A DNA stretch of 64,000 bases from Rhodanobacteraceae bacterium (GCA_016713135.1 JADJPR010000017.1:1-64000), one strand, 5' to 3'; positions 26,235 through 36,473 are shown, counted from the first letter of the stretch. A program made the numbers and translations. The notes: a model not told the origin generated them from the letters alone.

Positions 26235-27977
26235 TCACTGCGCTTCCAACGGATACACCTTCACCTCCACGCGGCGGTTCTTCGCGTGGTTGTCGGGGTC
26301 GCTGGCGTCGGCGGGGCGGGCCCAGCCCATGCCCTGGGCGGAGAACTGGTTGGGGTCCATGGTGGTGAACTTGCGCAGCAGTTCCTGCTTCACCGCATTG
26401 GCGCGGTTGCTGGAGAGTTCCTTGACCGCAGAATCCGGCACCTGGCCGCGCATCGAGCCGTCGGTGTGGCCCTCGATGACCACGCGCGCGGCGCCGTAGG
26501 AGCCGGCGAGCTTGCCGATCTCCTCCAGCACGAAGTCGACGTTCGGGTCGTACATCTCCTCCACCGCCTTGCCGTTCTGGTCCTTGACCACCATCTTGCG
26601 CAGATCCCAGGAGTTCGGGAAGAAGTGGATCACGACCGTCTTGGTCAGGATCTCCGGGCTTTCCGACTGGATCGCGCTGGCGCTCATCGGCGCGAAGTTG
26701 ATGCCGTAGGTGGACTTCTGGTTGGCGTACTTCGGCTCGGCGTTGAGCTTCTGGATCACGCTGAAATCGACGATCTGGTCGAAGCTCACGCGCGAGGACA
26801 CCGCACCGATCTTGCGGTACATCACGTAGGCGGTATTGAAGGTGCGCTCGAAGTTGGTCGGATTGTTGCGGTTCAAGAAGAACTCGCGGTTCTCCGCATG
26901 GTTGGTCCAGTGCGCGTCCGGCAGCATCGCCAGCGCGTCGGCCGGCGGCAGCGAATAACCTTCCGCCATCCAGGTGGCTACCTGCTGCTTGGCCTCCTGC
27001 GCCTCCAGCGTCACCATCGAATCGAAGATCCCGCGCACCAGGCCTTCCATGATGTCGGCGTGGTCCTTGGCGAAGTCCGCGCGCGCGAACCAGACGTCGG
27101 CGATCAGCTTGTTGGCCGTCGCGGTGGACACCAGCAGCTTGTTGCCCTTGACGTCCGACAGGTTGTAGATGTCCGGCGCCCAACTGACCACGCCGGCGAT
27201 CTTCTTGTCGGCATTGAACGCCGCAGCGGCTTCGAAGGCAGTATTGGTGAAGCGGAAATCGACCTCCGCCGGCTCCACGCCTGAGTTGATCAGGGTGTTC
27301 AGCGCGAAGAAGTGGCTGGGGCTGTTCTGCGCCAGCACCACGGTCTTGCCGCGCAGGTCAGAGGCGGTCTTGATGTTGGCGCGCACCACGATGCCGTCGC
27401 CGCCGTTGGACCAGTCGATCTGCTGGTAGATGCGCGGCATCACGCGGCTGTCCTTCTGCAGGCTCTCCAGCAGCAGCGGCAGCATGTCGACGGTGGCCCA
27501 GCCGATGTGCACATCGCCGGCGGCGTAGGCGTCGCGCATCGCCACCGGGTCATCGATCAGCACCAGTTCGACCTTGAATGGCTGGCCACCCGGAGCCTGC
27601 CAGGTCTTGCCCGGCTTGAAGCCGCCGTTGGCGTGCACGATCGGCGCCCAGCCGGCCCACACGTTGATGGCGAAGCGTACCGTGCGCGCGTCCATTTCCT
27701 TGTAGTTGGACACGCCCTTGACGTCCGGCAGGCGCTGGCTCGGGACGTAGGCGTATTCCTTGACCGTGGTGATGCCGGCGGCATCCGGCGCTTCGGCGCC
27801 GCCATCGGTGGGCGGCGTGGCGGGGTCCCCGTTGTCGGACTGCTGGCCGGCATCGACGGTGACCGGTGGCGTGCCATCCGGCGTGGGCGTCTTCAGCCGG
27901 TACAGGCCGTAGCCCACCAGCGACAGGATCACCAACAGGACGACGAAGTAGAAACCTGGTTTGGGTTGGCCGTTCAT
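26235..27977 (-). CDS. Fusion of ABC-type substrate-binding domain and OmpA peptidoglycan-binding domain, membrane-anchored
   Basis: The N-terminus holds one membrane segment, FYFVVLLVILSLVGYGLYRL (about residues 9-28), and an acidic linker. A periplasmic substrate-binding domain follows, of the SsuA/taurine-like type (about residues 95-390: VRFAINVWAGWAPIVHANGG, VDMLPLLLESLQ, SDLRGKTVVLAQNSPSHFF). The C-terminus (about residues 440-580) is an OmpA-like domain with ARVVIEGHTDGSMRG, LSSNRANAVKQEL and NHAKNRRVEVKVYP. No ABC permease or ATPase genes lie nearby, so the first domain is more likely a sensor or scaffold than a transporter part. It is last in an operon with ParA and PspA homologues. 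Its role is presumably envelope stress or peptidoglycan-linked; this is inferred. Confidence 0.88.
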   Translation of the reverse strand: MNGQPKPGFYFVVLLVILSLVGYGLYRLKTPTPDGTPPVTVDAGQQSDNGDPATPPTDGGAEAPDAAGITTVKEYAYVPSQRLPDVKGVSNYKEMDARTVRFAINVWAGWAPIVHANGGFKPGKTWQAPGGQPFKVELVLIDDPVAMRDAYAAGDVHIGWATVDMLPLLLESLQKDSRVMPRIYQQIDWSNGGDGIVVRANIKTASDLRGKTVVLAQNSPSHFFALNTLINSGVEPAEVDFRFTNTAFEAAAAFNADKKIAGVVSWAPDIYNLSDVKGNKLLVSTATANKLIADVWFARADFAKDHADIMEGLVRGIFDSMVTLEAQEAKQQVATWMAEGYSLPPADALAMLPDAHWTNHAENREFFLNRNNPTNFERTFNTAYVMYRKIGAVSSRVSFDQIVDFSVIQKLNAEPKYANQKSTYGINFAPMSASAIQSESPEILTKTVVIHFFPNSWDLRKMVVKDQNGKAVEEMYDPNVDFVLEEIGKLAGSYGAARVVIEGHTDGSMRGQVPDSAVKELSSNRANAVKQELLRKFTTMDPNQFSAQGMGWARPADASDPDNHAKNRRVEVKVYPLEAQ

Positions 27978-27981
27978 GCTT

Positions 27982-28015
27982 GCCCCAGCGAAAGGTGAAA
28001 AGTGAAAGGTGAAAG
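27982..28015. repeat. Single arm of the GTGAAAAGTGAAAGG family
   Basis: GCGAAAGGTGAAAAGTGAAAGG and a further GTGAAAGG lie in the 57-nt gap between the pspA-like gene and the SBP/OmpA gene. I see no matching inverse arm here. Confidence 0.65.
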
Positions 28016-28034
28016 GACGGACGTGCAGGGCGCG

Positions 28035-28772
28035 TCAATTCGGCTGTGCGGGGCCGAGTTCCTTCTGCGCCGGCGGGGCGGCGGCGGTCTCGGCGGTGAC
28101 GATGCCCATGTCCATCTCCATCCGCTTGAGGGCGTCCTCGGCCATGAACTTCTCCATGTTCTGCTCGGCCTCGATCTCGGCGATGCCGCGGTTGGACAGG
28201 TCGGCAGCCACGCGCACCGCGCCGCGGTTGGTGTCGATGCGCTGCTGCACCACCTGCTCCAACTGGCCGAAGTCGGTGGTGACGTTGAAGTTGAAGGTCT
28301 CCGAGAGCTTGGCGACCTCGGCCTCGGCCTCACTCATCTTGATCTCGGCGTCGTACTTCTGGATCTTCGCCTTGACCTCGCCGAGCTTCTTGGTGGCGTG
28401 CTGGATCTTCGCCAAGCTGTTGTTGTAAGAGGTCTCATGCATGGAGAGCTGCTCCTGGTTGGCGGCCAGGTCCTTCTTCGCCTTTTCCATCTCCAGCGCA
28501 AACTTGGCCGCGGTGGCGCGGTCGCCGGCCTTGAGGTAGGCCTTGGCCTGCGCTTCCAGCTGCGCCACGTGGCGCTCGCCTTCCTTGACCTGGCGCGAGA
28601 CGCGCTCGACCAGGCCGCGATACTGCTCCAGGCCCACGCGGCCGTTCTTCAGCTCCTCGACCGACTTGTCGTACTCGTACTGCATCTGGGCGATCGGATC
28701 GGCCTCCCAGAAAAAATTCGCCAGCTTGTTGATCTGCGCGCGGAAGGCGGCCCAGAACTTTCCGAGAATCAT
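28035..28772 (-). CDS. PspA/IM30 family membrane-associated stress protein
   Basis: PspA/IM30 (ESCRT-III-like) proteins coat and protect the inner membrane. The 245-aa protein starts MILGKFWAAFRAQINKLANFFWE, where the usual amphipathic helix lies. It is then almost entirely long coiled coil: VEELKNGRVGLEQYRGLVERVSRQVKEGE, FALEMEKAKKDLAANQEQL, SLAKIQHATKKLGEVKAKIQKYDAEI. A short Ala/Pro tail follows. It is not next to pspB, pspC or pspF. It sits between a ParA-type ATPase and a periplasmic SBP/OmpA protein, which suggests a variant system linking the membrane with peptidoglycan. Confidence 0.88.
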   Translation of the reverse strand: MILGKFWAAFRAQINKLANFFWEADPIAQMQYEYDKSVEELKNGRVGLEQYRGLVERVSRQVKEGERHVAQLEAQAKAYLKAGDRATAAKFALEMEKAKKDLAANQEQLSMHETSYNNSLAKIQHATKKLGEVKAKIQKYDAEIKMSEAEAEVAKLSETFNFNVTTDFGQLEQVVQQRIDTNRGAVRVAADLSNRGIAEIEAEQNMEKFMAEDALKRMEMDMGIVTAETAAAPPAQKELGPAQPN

Positions 28773-28849
28773 GGTTGTGCTCCTGTCTTCATGCGCAATG
28801 GGTTGGCCGGTCGCTGCGGCCGAGGGGACAGCATAAACGCCCGCTCCGC

Positions 28850-29626
28850 TCAGCGCTTCTGCTTGCTCAGCAGGTCGTACAGCGCCTGGTACTCACGCGC
28901 CACCTTGTGCCCGGGTTCGAGGTAGACCAGCGGCCGGGCGGCCTCGTGGCTTTCCTTGATCTTGATGCTGGTGGAGATGTACTGCGGCAGCACCGGCAGC
29001 TTCTCGGCAATCAGTTCCTCGACCACCCTCTGCGGCAAGTTGGAGCGCGCGTTGAACTGGTTGACCACGATGCCCTCCACCTTGAGCTTCTTGTTGTGGT
29101 CGGCGCGGATCTCGTCGACGTTCTCCAGCAGGCGGTACAGCGCCTGGCGCGAGAAGTCGTCGCAGTCGAAGGGGATCAGGCAGCGGTCCGCGCCGATCAG
29201 CGCCGACAGCGTGTAGAAGTTCAGCGCCGGCGGGGTGTCGATCCAGATCTGGCTGAATTCCTTCTTCAGCGAGGCCAGCATCTCGCCCAGCTTGTAGATC
29301 TTGAGCTTGGTCTCGAGCTTGGTCTGCAGATCCGACAGGCGCGCGTCGGCGGTCATCACCGCGAGGTTCTCGTAGGGCGTGGGCGTCAGGTACTCGGCCG
29401 GATCGCGCGTGCGCAGCCGGTAGGACAGGGTTTCCTCGAAGAAATCGGCGATGCCGAGTTCCACGCTGCCTGCGGCCTCGCCGAGCAGATAGCGCGAGGA
29501 ATTGCCCTGGGCGTCCAGATCCACCACCAGCGTGCGCTGGCCGCGGCTGGCGGCGATCGCCGCGAGGTTGCAGACGATGGTGGACTTGCCCACCCCACCC
29601 TTCTGGTTGAAGACGACGCGGATCAT
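28850..29626 (-). CDS. ParA/MinD-family ATPase
   Basis: The ATG at 29626 gives MIRVVFNQKGGVGKSTIVCNLAA, a deviant Walker A typical of ParA. Next come LVVDLDAQGNSSRYLL (switch region), IWIDTPPALNF (Walker B area), IPFDCDDFSRQALYRLLENV and VVNQFNARSNLPQRVVEELI. The 258-aa protein has no N-terminal DNA-binding domain. No parB or parS is seen, so this is an orphan that positions some cell-envelope or protein cargo rather than the chromosome. It leads the operon with the PspA-like gene (77-nt gap) and the SBP/OmpA gene. Confidence 0.9.
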   Translation of the reverse strand: MIRVVFNQKGGVGKSTIVCNLAAIAASRGQRTLVVDLDAQGNSSRYLLGEAAGSVELGIADFFEETLSYRLRTRDPAEYLTPTPYENLAVMTADARLSDLQTKLETKLKIYKLGEMLASLKKEFSQIWIDTPPALNFYTLSALIGADRCLIPFDCDDFSRQALYRLLENVDEIRADHNKKLKVEGIVVNQFNARSNLPQRVVEELIAEKLPVLPQYISTSIKIKESHEAARPLVYLEPGHKVAREYQALYDLLSKQKR

Positions 29627-29778
29627 CGGCGCACCCGTTACAGAGCGGAACGCCGGAGTATAAGTCGGTAACCGGGACTGGCTGTGTCCATCCAGGCGCA
29701 ACGGCACCGGTCCGCGGTTCATCGGGCTTTTACCGCGGCGGCGATACGCTCGGACACGTTCGGAAGGAGGAAGGACCG

Positions 29779-30438
29779 ATGCGGATTCTGCTCGCGCTGG
29801 CAGCGCTGATGACCTTGGGCGGCTGCGCCAGCGATGGTTATCGCTATCACGACGACGGCTACTACACCGCCGGCGATGCGCGCCGCTCCCAGGTGATGAT
29901 CAGCGTTGGGTACGGCGCGGGTTGCCGGCCCTGGTACGGACCGTGGTCCTATCCCGGCGCCCATGCTTACGGCTGCGGCTACGGTTATGGCGGCTGGTAC
30001 GGGCCGGGCTACTACCCTGGCTACGGTGGCTACTGGCATGACCCCTTCTGGTCGCAGCGCTGGTATCTGCCGCCGCCGACACCGGAGGCCCCGCGCGCCG
30101 GGCAGCGAGCGCGGCACCTGGCCGACGAGCCAAGCCTGGGTCCGGGCTATTTCCCGCGCTACGAGGAGCTTGCGCCGGGACGCAACCGCGACACTGGCGG
30201 TGGCGACCGCGCCTGGCGCGAAAGCCGCCAGTGGCGCCAGCCGCCCGCCGAGTACGGCAGCAGCCGTGCCACTTTCGGTGCTTCCTCAGGGCTATCGGGC
30301 GCCTCGCGCGACTACGAAGGCAGCTTCGGCGGCAGCCGCGGTTCGGGCCTCAGCGGATCCTCGATGGGCAGCGCGCGCAGCAGCAGTGCCGGCGGCGCAG
30401 CGCGCGCAATGGTCCGCGAGTCGCGCGAAGAGGAATGA
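29779..30438 (+). CDS. Gly/Tyr-rich lipoprotein, 219 aa
   Basis: The start MRILLALAALMTLGGCAS has a lipobox (LGGC), and GGAAGGAGG lies upstream. The N-terminal half is rich in Tyr, Gly and Trp (repeats such as YGCGYGYGGWYGPGYYPGYGG). The C-terminal half is Ser/Gly/Arg-rich low complexity. Such proteins sit in the outer membrane, and their repeats may be disordered or adhesive. I cannot assign a function. Its promoter shares the gap with the divergent ParA operon (29627-29778). Confidence 0.72.
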   Translation: MRILLALAALMTLGGCASDGYRYHDDGYYTAGDARRSQVMISVGYGAGCRPWYGPWSYPGAHAYGCGYGYGGWYGPGYYPGYGGYWHDPFWSQRWYLPPPTPEAPRAGQRARHLADEPSLGPGYFPRYEELAPGRNRDTGGGDRAWRESRQWRQPPAEYGSSRATFGASSGLSGASRDYEGSFGGSRGSGLSGSSMGSARSSSAGGAARAMVRESREEE

Positions 30439-30473
30439 AAGTCTGAACGTCAAGCGGACCGACGGTCACAATG

Positions 30474-30519
30474 CTTGACGAGCGTCACAATATGCGGAAC
30501 CCCTGGGGTTATACTGACC
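30474..30519 (+). promoter_or_regulatory. Probable promoter/operator of the structured RNA locus
   Basis: TTATACT (30509-30515) is a good -10 box. It overlaps the end of the palindrome AACCCC-T-GGGGTT (about 30498-30510), which could be an operator. A matching -35 at 17-nt spacing is weak; a TTGACG lies at 30475, too far upstream for the normal spacing. Confidence 0.4.
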
Positions 30520-30711
30520 GTGTGGTTGGTTTCCACGGTTTCGACGTCCGGCGTGCAGTTCATCCGGATTCCCCCTGTTCCAGTTGAACACCGGGCGTCG
30601 AAACCTACCCAAAAAAAACGGCCGCCGCAGCTTGCGCTCACGGCGGCCGGGACTCCCCCTGACACATGGAGTCTCATGCACAGAACGGGCCAGTGGGCCC
30701 GTTTTGTGTTT
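30520..30711 (+). ncRNA. Candidate structured small RNA
   Basis: Four hairpins follow each other in about 190 nt with no sensible frame. (1) GGTTTCGACG / CGTCGAAACC, a long stem whose loop holds ATTCCCCCTGTT. (2) CGGCCGCCG / CGGCGGCCG, next to a run of eight A. (3) GACTCC / GGAGTC with a C-rich loop. (4) A terminator, AACGGGCC / GGCCCGTT plus TTTTGTGTTT. A -10-like box sits just upstream. Hairpin 2, read on the minus strand, would also be a strong terminator, so transcription could stop here from both sides. It is not 6S RNA, tmRNA or SRP RNA by sequence. Transcription is inferred. Confidence 0.55.
30684..30711 (+). terminator. Rho-independent terminator before mnmG
   Basis: Stem AACGGGCC (30684-30691), loop AGTG, stem GGCCCGTT (30696-30703), then TTTGTGTTT. 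Confidence 0.85.
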
Positions 30712-30728
30712 AGGGGGTTTTGGAAAGC

Positions 30729-30890
30729 GGTGTTGGTGTGGGTTGTAAGTGTTGGAAACAGCGCCGCTGCCCAGGCTTTGCGGATTGCCCGTGAAGCGCT
30801 GCGCGCTACACCGGCATCTCCACCAGGGATTCCGCTGCCTCTACCAACACCAACAACCCACACCAACACCAGCTCCAGCTCCAACACCAG
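30729..30890. repeat. Inverted-arm element, GGTGTT/AACACC family, locus C
   Basis: The left arm GGTGTTGGTGTGGGTTG (30729-30755) is answered by CCAACACCAACAACCCACA and CCAACACC units at about 30842-30890. The spacer of about 86 bp includes AAGCGCTGCGCGCTACACCGG. It lies between the structured RNA and mnmG. Confidence 0.8.
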
Positions 30891-30942
30891 CTCCACCCTC
30901 CGGGATTACCATTCGCCCCCCGGAACTCACGCGCCCACATCC

Positions 30943-32817
<1,875 letters not shown>

Positions 32818-32837
32818 CGGCTGCGACAAACCCCATT

Positions 32838-33058
32838 CAACACGGAGACGCAGAGGACGCGGAGAAGAGCGTTGGAGAGGGGCGAATCAGCGATGCCCTT
32901 CAGCTTCTCTCTGCGTCTTGGCGTCTTTGCCTCTGGCTGGCGCGCTCGGGCCAGTTGGATGCGGGGACCGATGCAAAGCGCAGACGCCAAGACGCGGAGA
33001 AGAGCCGACCATGACGCTTCCGCTCTTCTCCGTGCCCTCCGCGTCTCCGCGTTTAACC
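32838..33058. repeat. Inverted-arm elements, ACGCAGAGGACGCGGAG family, between mnmG and oleB
   Basis: There are two inverted pairs. ACGCAGAGGACGCGGAGAAG (about 32846) faces CTCTGCGTCTTGGCGTCTTTG (about 32907). AGACGCCAAGACGCGGAGAAG (about 32979) faces CTTCTCCGTGCCCTCCGCGT (about 33027). They fill the gap between the convergent mnmG and oleB genes. No gene is visible in 32818-33075. Confidence 0.8.
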
Positions 33059-33075
33059 GGCCCGGGCTTGCCTCA

Positions 33076-33969
33076 TCAGGTGCGTGCGAGGAATTCGCGC
33101 ACTTTGGGCAGGATGGTGTCGCCGGCGTCCTCGATGACGTAGTGACCGGCGTCGGCGAAGGCGATGGCCTCGGCGCGCGGGAAGCGGGCGCACCATTCGT
33201 CGAAGTAGTCGCGGTCGAACACGAAGTCGCGCAGGCCCCACATGATCAGCATCGGCTTGCCTTCCAGCATCTGCAGACCCTTGCCGGTGGCGGCGATGGT
33301 GGCATAGGCCGGATCGCCCTCGCTCAGCGGGATGTCCTGCACGAAGCGCAGGGTGGCGCGGCGCGAGACCGGGTTGTCGTAGGGCGCGGTGTAGGCCGCG
33401 CGTGCGGCGGCCGACATCCCGCGCACGCTGCCGATGCGCGCGGCGCCAGCGGCGAAGGCGTTGAAGCGCTCGACCAGGAAGGCGCCGAGGCGCGTGTTGC
33501 GCACCAGCTTCAGGGTGGGTGGCAGGCGCTTGCCGTCGAGCATCGGGAAGGCGGCGGTGTTGAACACCACCATGCGCCGCACGCGTTCCGGGTTGCGCAC
33601 CGCCCAGGCGCTGGCGATCGCGCCGCCCCAGTCGTGCACGATCAGGGTCACCGGGCCGCTCGGGACCACCTTGTCCAGGAAGGCGCTGAAATCGGCCACG
33701 CGCGAGTCGAGCGTGTAGCGGTAACGGCTGTCGTCCGGCTTGTCGGACAGGCCCATGCCGATGTGGTCCGGCACCACGCAGCGGTAGTCGGGCTTCAGCG
33801 CGGCGACCAGGTCGCGATAGAGCCAGCACCAACTCGGGTTGCCGTGCACCATCACCAGCGGCTCGCCCTGTCCCTCGTCGAGGTAATGCATCGACAGGCC
33901 ATCGCGCGTGAAGTGGCGCGGGGTGAATCCGAGCCCCTCGATCAGGGCCTGGGCTTGGGCATTGGGCAC
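33076..33969 (-). CDS. oleB: Alpha/beta hydrolase, probable beta-lactone decarboxylase OleB
   Basis: OleB removes CO2 from the beta-lactone made by OleC, giving long-chain olefins. It is related to haloalkane dehalogenases. The 297-aa protein has the oxyanion region MVHGNPSWCWLYRDL, the nucleophile Asp in IVHDWGGAIASAWA and the catalytic His in FADAGHYVIED. The fold alone also fits a haloalkane dehalogenase. The OleB call rests on the gene order, with oleA two genes upstream on the same strand. Start MPNAQAQALIEGLGF at 33969. Confidence 0.75.
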   Translation of the reverse strand: MPNAQAQALIEGLGFTPRHFTRDGLSMHYLDEGQGEPLVMVHGNPSWCWLYRDLVAALKPDYRCVVPDHIGMGLSDKPDDSRYRYTLDSRVADFSAFLDKVVPSGPVTLIVHDWGGAIASAWAVRNPERVRRMVVFNTAAFPMLDGKRLPPTLKLVRNTRLGAFLVERFNAFAAGAARIGSVRGMSAAARAAYTAPYDNPVSRRATLRFVQDIPLSEGDPAYATIAATGKGLQMLEGKPMLIMWGLRDFVFDRDYFDEWCARFPRAEAIAFADAGHYVIEDAGDTILPKVREFLART

Positions 33970-34157
33970 GGTGCGGGAGTCGCTGGGAAAAAGGGCGCGC
34001 AGTGTGGCGGATGCGAGGCTGGCGGGGAAGGGGCGGGAAGCCGATTGTTGCGCAGATCACAGGGCTGTGGGGGTTGGAAGGTCGGCCGTCCGCGGATCGC
34101 CTGCCTTTCGCTCCGCGCCTTACACCAACCCCAGCCCCCAAACCTCTTCTGCCGGGC

Positions 34158-35351
34158 TCAACGCGGCGGCGGTGGCGGCCCCGCCGGCGGGGCCATCGGC
34201 GGTGGGCCAAAAGCCATCGCCGGGGCGGCGGCGGGGGCCTTCGCGCTCTTGCGGCTCCACATGGCGACCGCGACGACGATCGCGAGCACGATCGACACCG
34301 TCCACAGCGGTCGCACCAGGATCCACGAGAGCACGATGGTGACGCTGGCGAGCACGGCCGCGAGCAGGAAAGCGACGATGCCGGTGAAGGTGCCGACCAG
34401 CTTGCCCAGCGGCGGCAGCACCGCGGCCAACGTCCGTAGCGGATTCAGCATCATGCCGAAGGCCACCCACAGCAGGATGAAACCGACCGCGCGCAGGATC
34501 CAGCCGAGCACGCTGTTGCTCGATTGCGCATGCGCCACCAGCGTGGCGGCGTCCTTCCGGCCCGGCTCAACCAGGTAGATCTCGGTGCCCACGGGGCTGG
34601 TCCAGGCCTTGAAGCCCTCGCCGTCGGCCTGCGCCACCAGCGAGGCGATCTGCGATGGCACCGCCGAGTAGCGCACGCGCACATCGCCGATCTGTGGCGA
34701 CTTGGGACTGTTTCCGCGGTACAGCGTGTTGGCGTCCGCCAGCCAGAAGCCGTCCGGGTACTCGCCGGCCTCGGCCAGGGCCAGCGACTGGCCGTCGAGT
34801 GCATCGAGGATGGTGTCGTCGGCGCGCCAGGCGCCGATGCGCGCATCGGACACCGCGAACTTCTCGTCGCGGTAGGGCATCGAATCCGGATTGCGGTGCC
34901 CGTTCTCCTTGAAGCTGTCGGAGTCGATCGGCTGGTCGTCCCACACTTTCTCGTAAGTGTAGGTGGTCACCCGCTCCTTGCCGCCGCCCAGCTTCTCGCG
35001 CTCCTCGGTGCGCGACTTCTCCTTCCACTGGTACATCTCGACCGAACGCCGCAGAACCAGCGCCGGCGCCTCGACCCCGAACTCCGGGTCCTGCGCGGTC
35101 TCTTCGCTGCTGACCTCGGCGCTGATGTGCACCAGCTTGCCGTTCATCGCCGCATCGACGGTATCCGCGCTGGCGATTTGCACCGTCTCGCCCGCCGCCT
35201 TCAGTCCCTTGAAGTTCTTCAGCGTGCGGTGCTCGTTCCACGCCAGCAACACCAGCGCGCCGATCACGATCACGAAGGACAGCAGAAAGCCGACGAAGGA
35301 CGACTTCAGCCGGCTCCACCAGGAGATGTTTTCGGTCACGGTGACGGGCAT
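34158..35351 (-). CDS. TMEM43-family membrane protein
   Basis: The ATG at 35351 starts MPVTVTENISWWSRLKSSFVG. One membrane segment is near the N-terminus (LLSFVIVIGALVLLAW). A large soluble domain follows (about residues 45-280: VDAAMNGKLVHISAEVSSEE, VLRRSVEMYQWKEKS, ARIGAWRADDTILDAL, VRVRYSAVPSQIASLVAQADG). Three or four membrane segments lie at the end, before a Pro-rich tail. This matches the TMEM43 (DUF1625) family, whose bacterial function is unknown. It lies between oleA and oleB on the same strand, so it may belong to the olefin operon or simply travel with it. Confidence 0.82.
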   Translation of the reverse strand: MPVTVTENISWWSRLKSSFVGFLLSFVIVIGALVLLAWNEHRTLKNFKGLKAAGETVQIASADTVDAAMNGKLVHISAEVSSEETAQDPEFGVEAPALVLRRSVEMYQWKEKSRTEEREKLGGGKERVTTYTYEKVWDDQPIDSDSFKENGHRNPDSMPYRDEKFAVSDARIGAWRADDTILDALDGQSLALAEAGEYPDGFWLADANTLYRGNSPKSPQIGDVRVRYSAVPSQIASLVAQADGEGFKAWTSPVGTEIYLVEPGRKDAATLVAHAQSSNSVLGWILRAVGFILLWVAFGMMLNPLRTLAAVLPPLGKLVGTFTGIVAFLLAAVLASVTIVLSWILVRPLWTVSIVLAIVVAVAMWSRKSAKAPAAAPAMAFGPPPMAPPAGPPPPPR

Positions 35352-35367
35352 GGAAGCTCCTGCGGAG

Positions 35368-35455
35368 CAGCGAAAAGTGAAATGTAAAAAGTGAAAGGAA
35401 AGCAGAATAGCGGCAACCACCACCCCTTCACATTTCACCTTTCACTTTTCACCGC
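35368..35455. repeat. Inverted-arm element, GTGAAAAGTGAAAGG family, between oleA and the TMEM43 gene
   Basis: The left arm GCGAAAAGTGAAATG plus AAAAAGTGAAAGG (35368-35398) faces CCTTCACATTTCACC plus TTTCACTTTTCACC (about 35424-35453), with a spacer of about 25 nt. It directly abuts the oleA stop. Confidence 0.8.
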
Positions 35456-35456
35456 C

Positions 35457-36473
35457 TCACCAGACCACTTCCGCCATCGAGCAGTTCAGCCCCGATCCGA
35501 TGCCGAGCAGGGCCACGCGCTTGCCCTTGACCAGGCGGCCGGTGTCCTTGAGCTTGCTGAGTGCGGTCGGCAGCGAGGCCGGGCCGATGTTGCCGAACTC
35601 GGGGAAGATGGTGAGCACCTTGTGCGGGTCGATGCCGAGCATCTTGACCAGTTCCTCGGTGTGCACGCGGCTGACCTGGTGGATCACGAACTCGTCGATC
35701 TCGCCGACCGCCCAGCCGAACATCTGGCGCGCCGCGGCGAAGGTCTTGCCGGCGAGCTTCAGGCCTTCGACCAGCAGGGTGCGGGTGTCGGTGACCATAC
35801 GGTCGATGTTGCCGGCACACAGGCGCGAGAACTGGGTGGCCGAGCGCGACACGCTGCCGAGGTAGCGATGGCCATCCGGGTAGAGGTCGGCATTCGCCAG
35901 GATCATCGCCACGCCACCCGAGCCCAGCGTCAGCGAGGCGAACTCCTCGCGGAACTGCTCGGCGGTGACCGTCGGCTGGCTCAGGCGCTCGATGGTCTTC
36001 TCGGTGATGAAGCGGCTGGATTCGCCGTCGACGATCAGCGCGTACTCGATGTCGCCACGCTCGATCATGTGCGCGGCGATGTCCATGCCGTTGAGGAAGG
36101 CGAGGCAGGCATTGCCGACGTCGAAGTTCTGGCAGTGCTCCGGGAGTTTCAACTTGCCGGCGACGATGCTGGCGGTGGACGGTTCCAGGAAGTCGCGGCA
36201 GACCGAGGTGTTGACCAGCATGCCGATCTTCTCGCGATCGAGGCCGGTTTCGGCCAGCGCCTTCTCCGCCGCCAGCGCCGCAGCATCCGAGGGCTCGGTG
36301 CCCTCGTCCCACACCCGGCGTGCCTCGATCCCGGCCACCCCTTCGAGCAGATCGGCGCGCAGGCCGAGGCGCTCCATCGACGGGCGCAGGCGCGCCGCAA
36401 TCTCCGCCGAACTCAGGCGATTCGGGGCGTCGACGTGGGCGACGGAGGCAATGGCGACGTGCTTGAAGCGCAT
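35457..36473 (-). CDS. oleA: OleA, thiolase-fold enzyme of olefin biosynthesis
   Basis: OleA condenses two fatty acyl-CoA molecules head-to-head to a beta-keto acid. The 338-aa protein is very like the Xanthomonas enzyme as I remember it: MLVNTSVCRDFLEPSTASIV, FDVGNACLAFLNGMDIAAHM (active Cys), DEFVIHQVSRVHTEELV (active His), FPEFGNIGPASLPTALSKLK (Asn), ending LLGIGSGLNCSMAEVVW. The ATG at 36473 (MRFKHVAIASVAHV) fits the family start; the open frame goes further but looks non-coding. It is first of an oleA-TMEM43-oleB run. OleC and OleD are not in the window. Confidence 0.94.
   Translation of the reverse strand: MRFKHVAIASVAHVDAPNRLSSAEIAARLRPSMERLGLRADLLEGVAGIEARRVWDEGTEPSDAAALAAEKALAETGLDREKIGMLVNTSVCRDFLEPSTASIVAGKLKLPEHCQNFDVGNACLAFLNGMDIAAHMIERGDIEYALIVDGESSRFITEKTIERLSQPTVTAEQFREEFASLTLGSGGVAMILANADLYPDGHRYLGSVSRSATQFSRLCAGNIDRMVTDTRTLLVEGLKLAGKTFAAARQMFGWAVGEIDEFVIHQVSRVHTEELVKMLGIDPHKVLTIFPEFGNIGPASLPTALSKLKDTGRLVKGKRVALLGIGSGLNCSMAEVVW

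Noticed and set aside
72..30450. rRNA or tRNA operons and prophage genes
   Set aside because: I looked for conserved rRNA stretches, tRNA cloverleaf patterns and capsid or integrase motifs and saw none in this part or the rest of the window.
30475..30942. N-terminal extension of mnmG through the upstream RNA locus
   Set aside because: The frame is open, but it crosses a terminator and the inverted-arm repeat, and MnmG proteins start just before the FAD motif at 30943.
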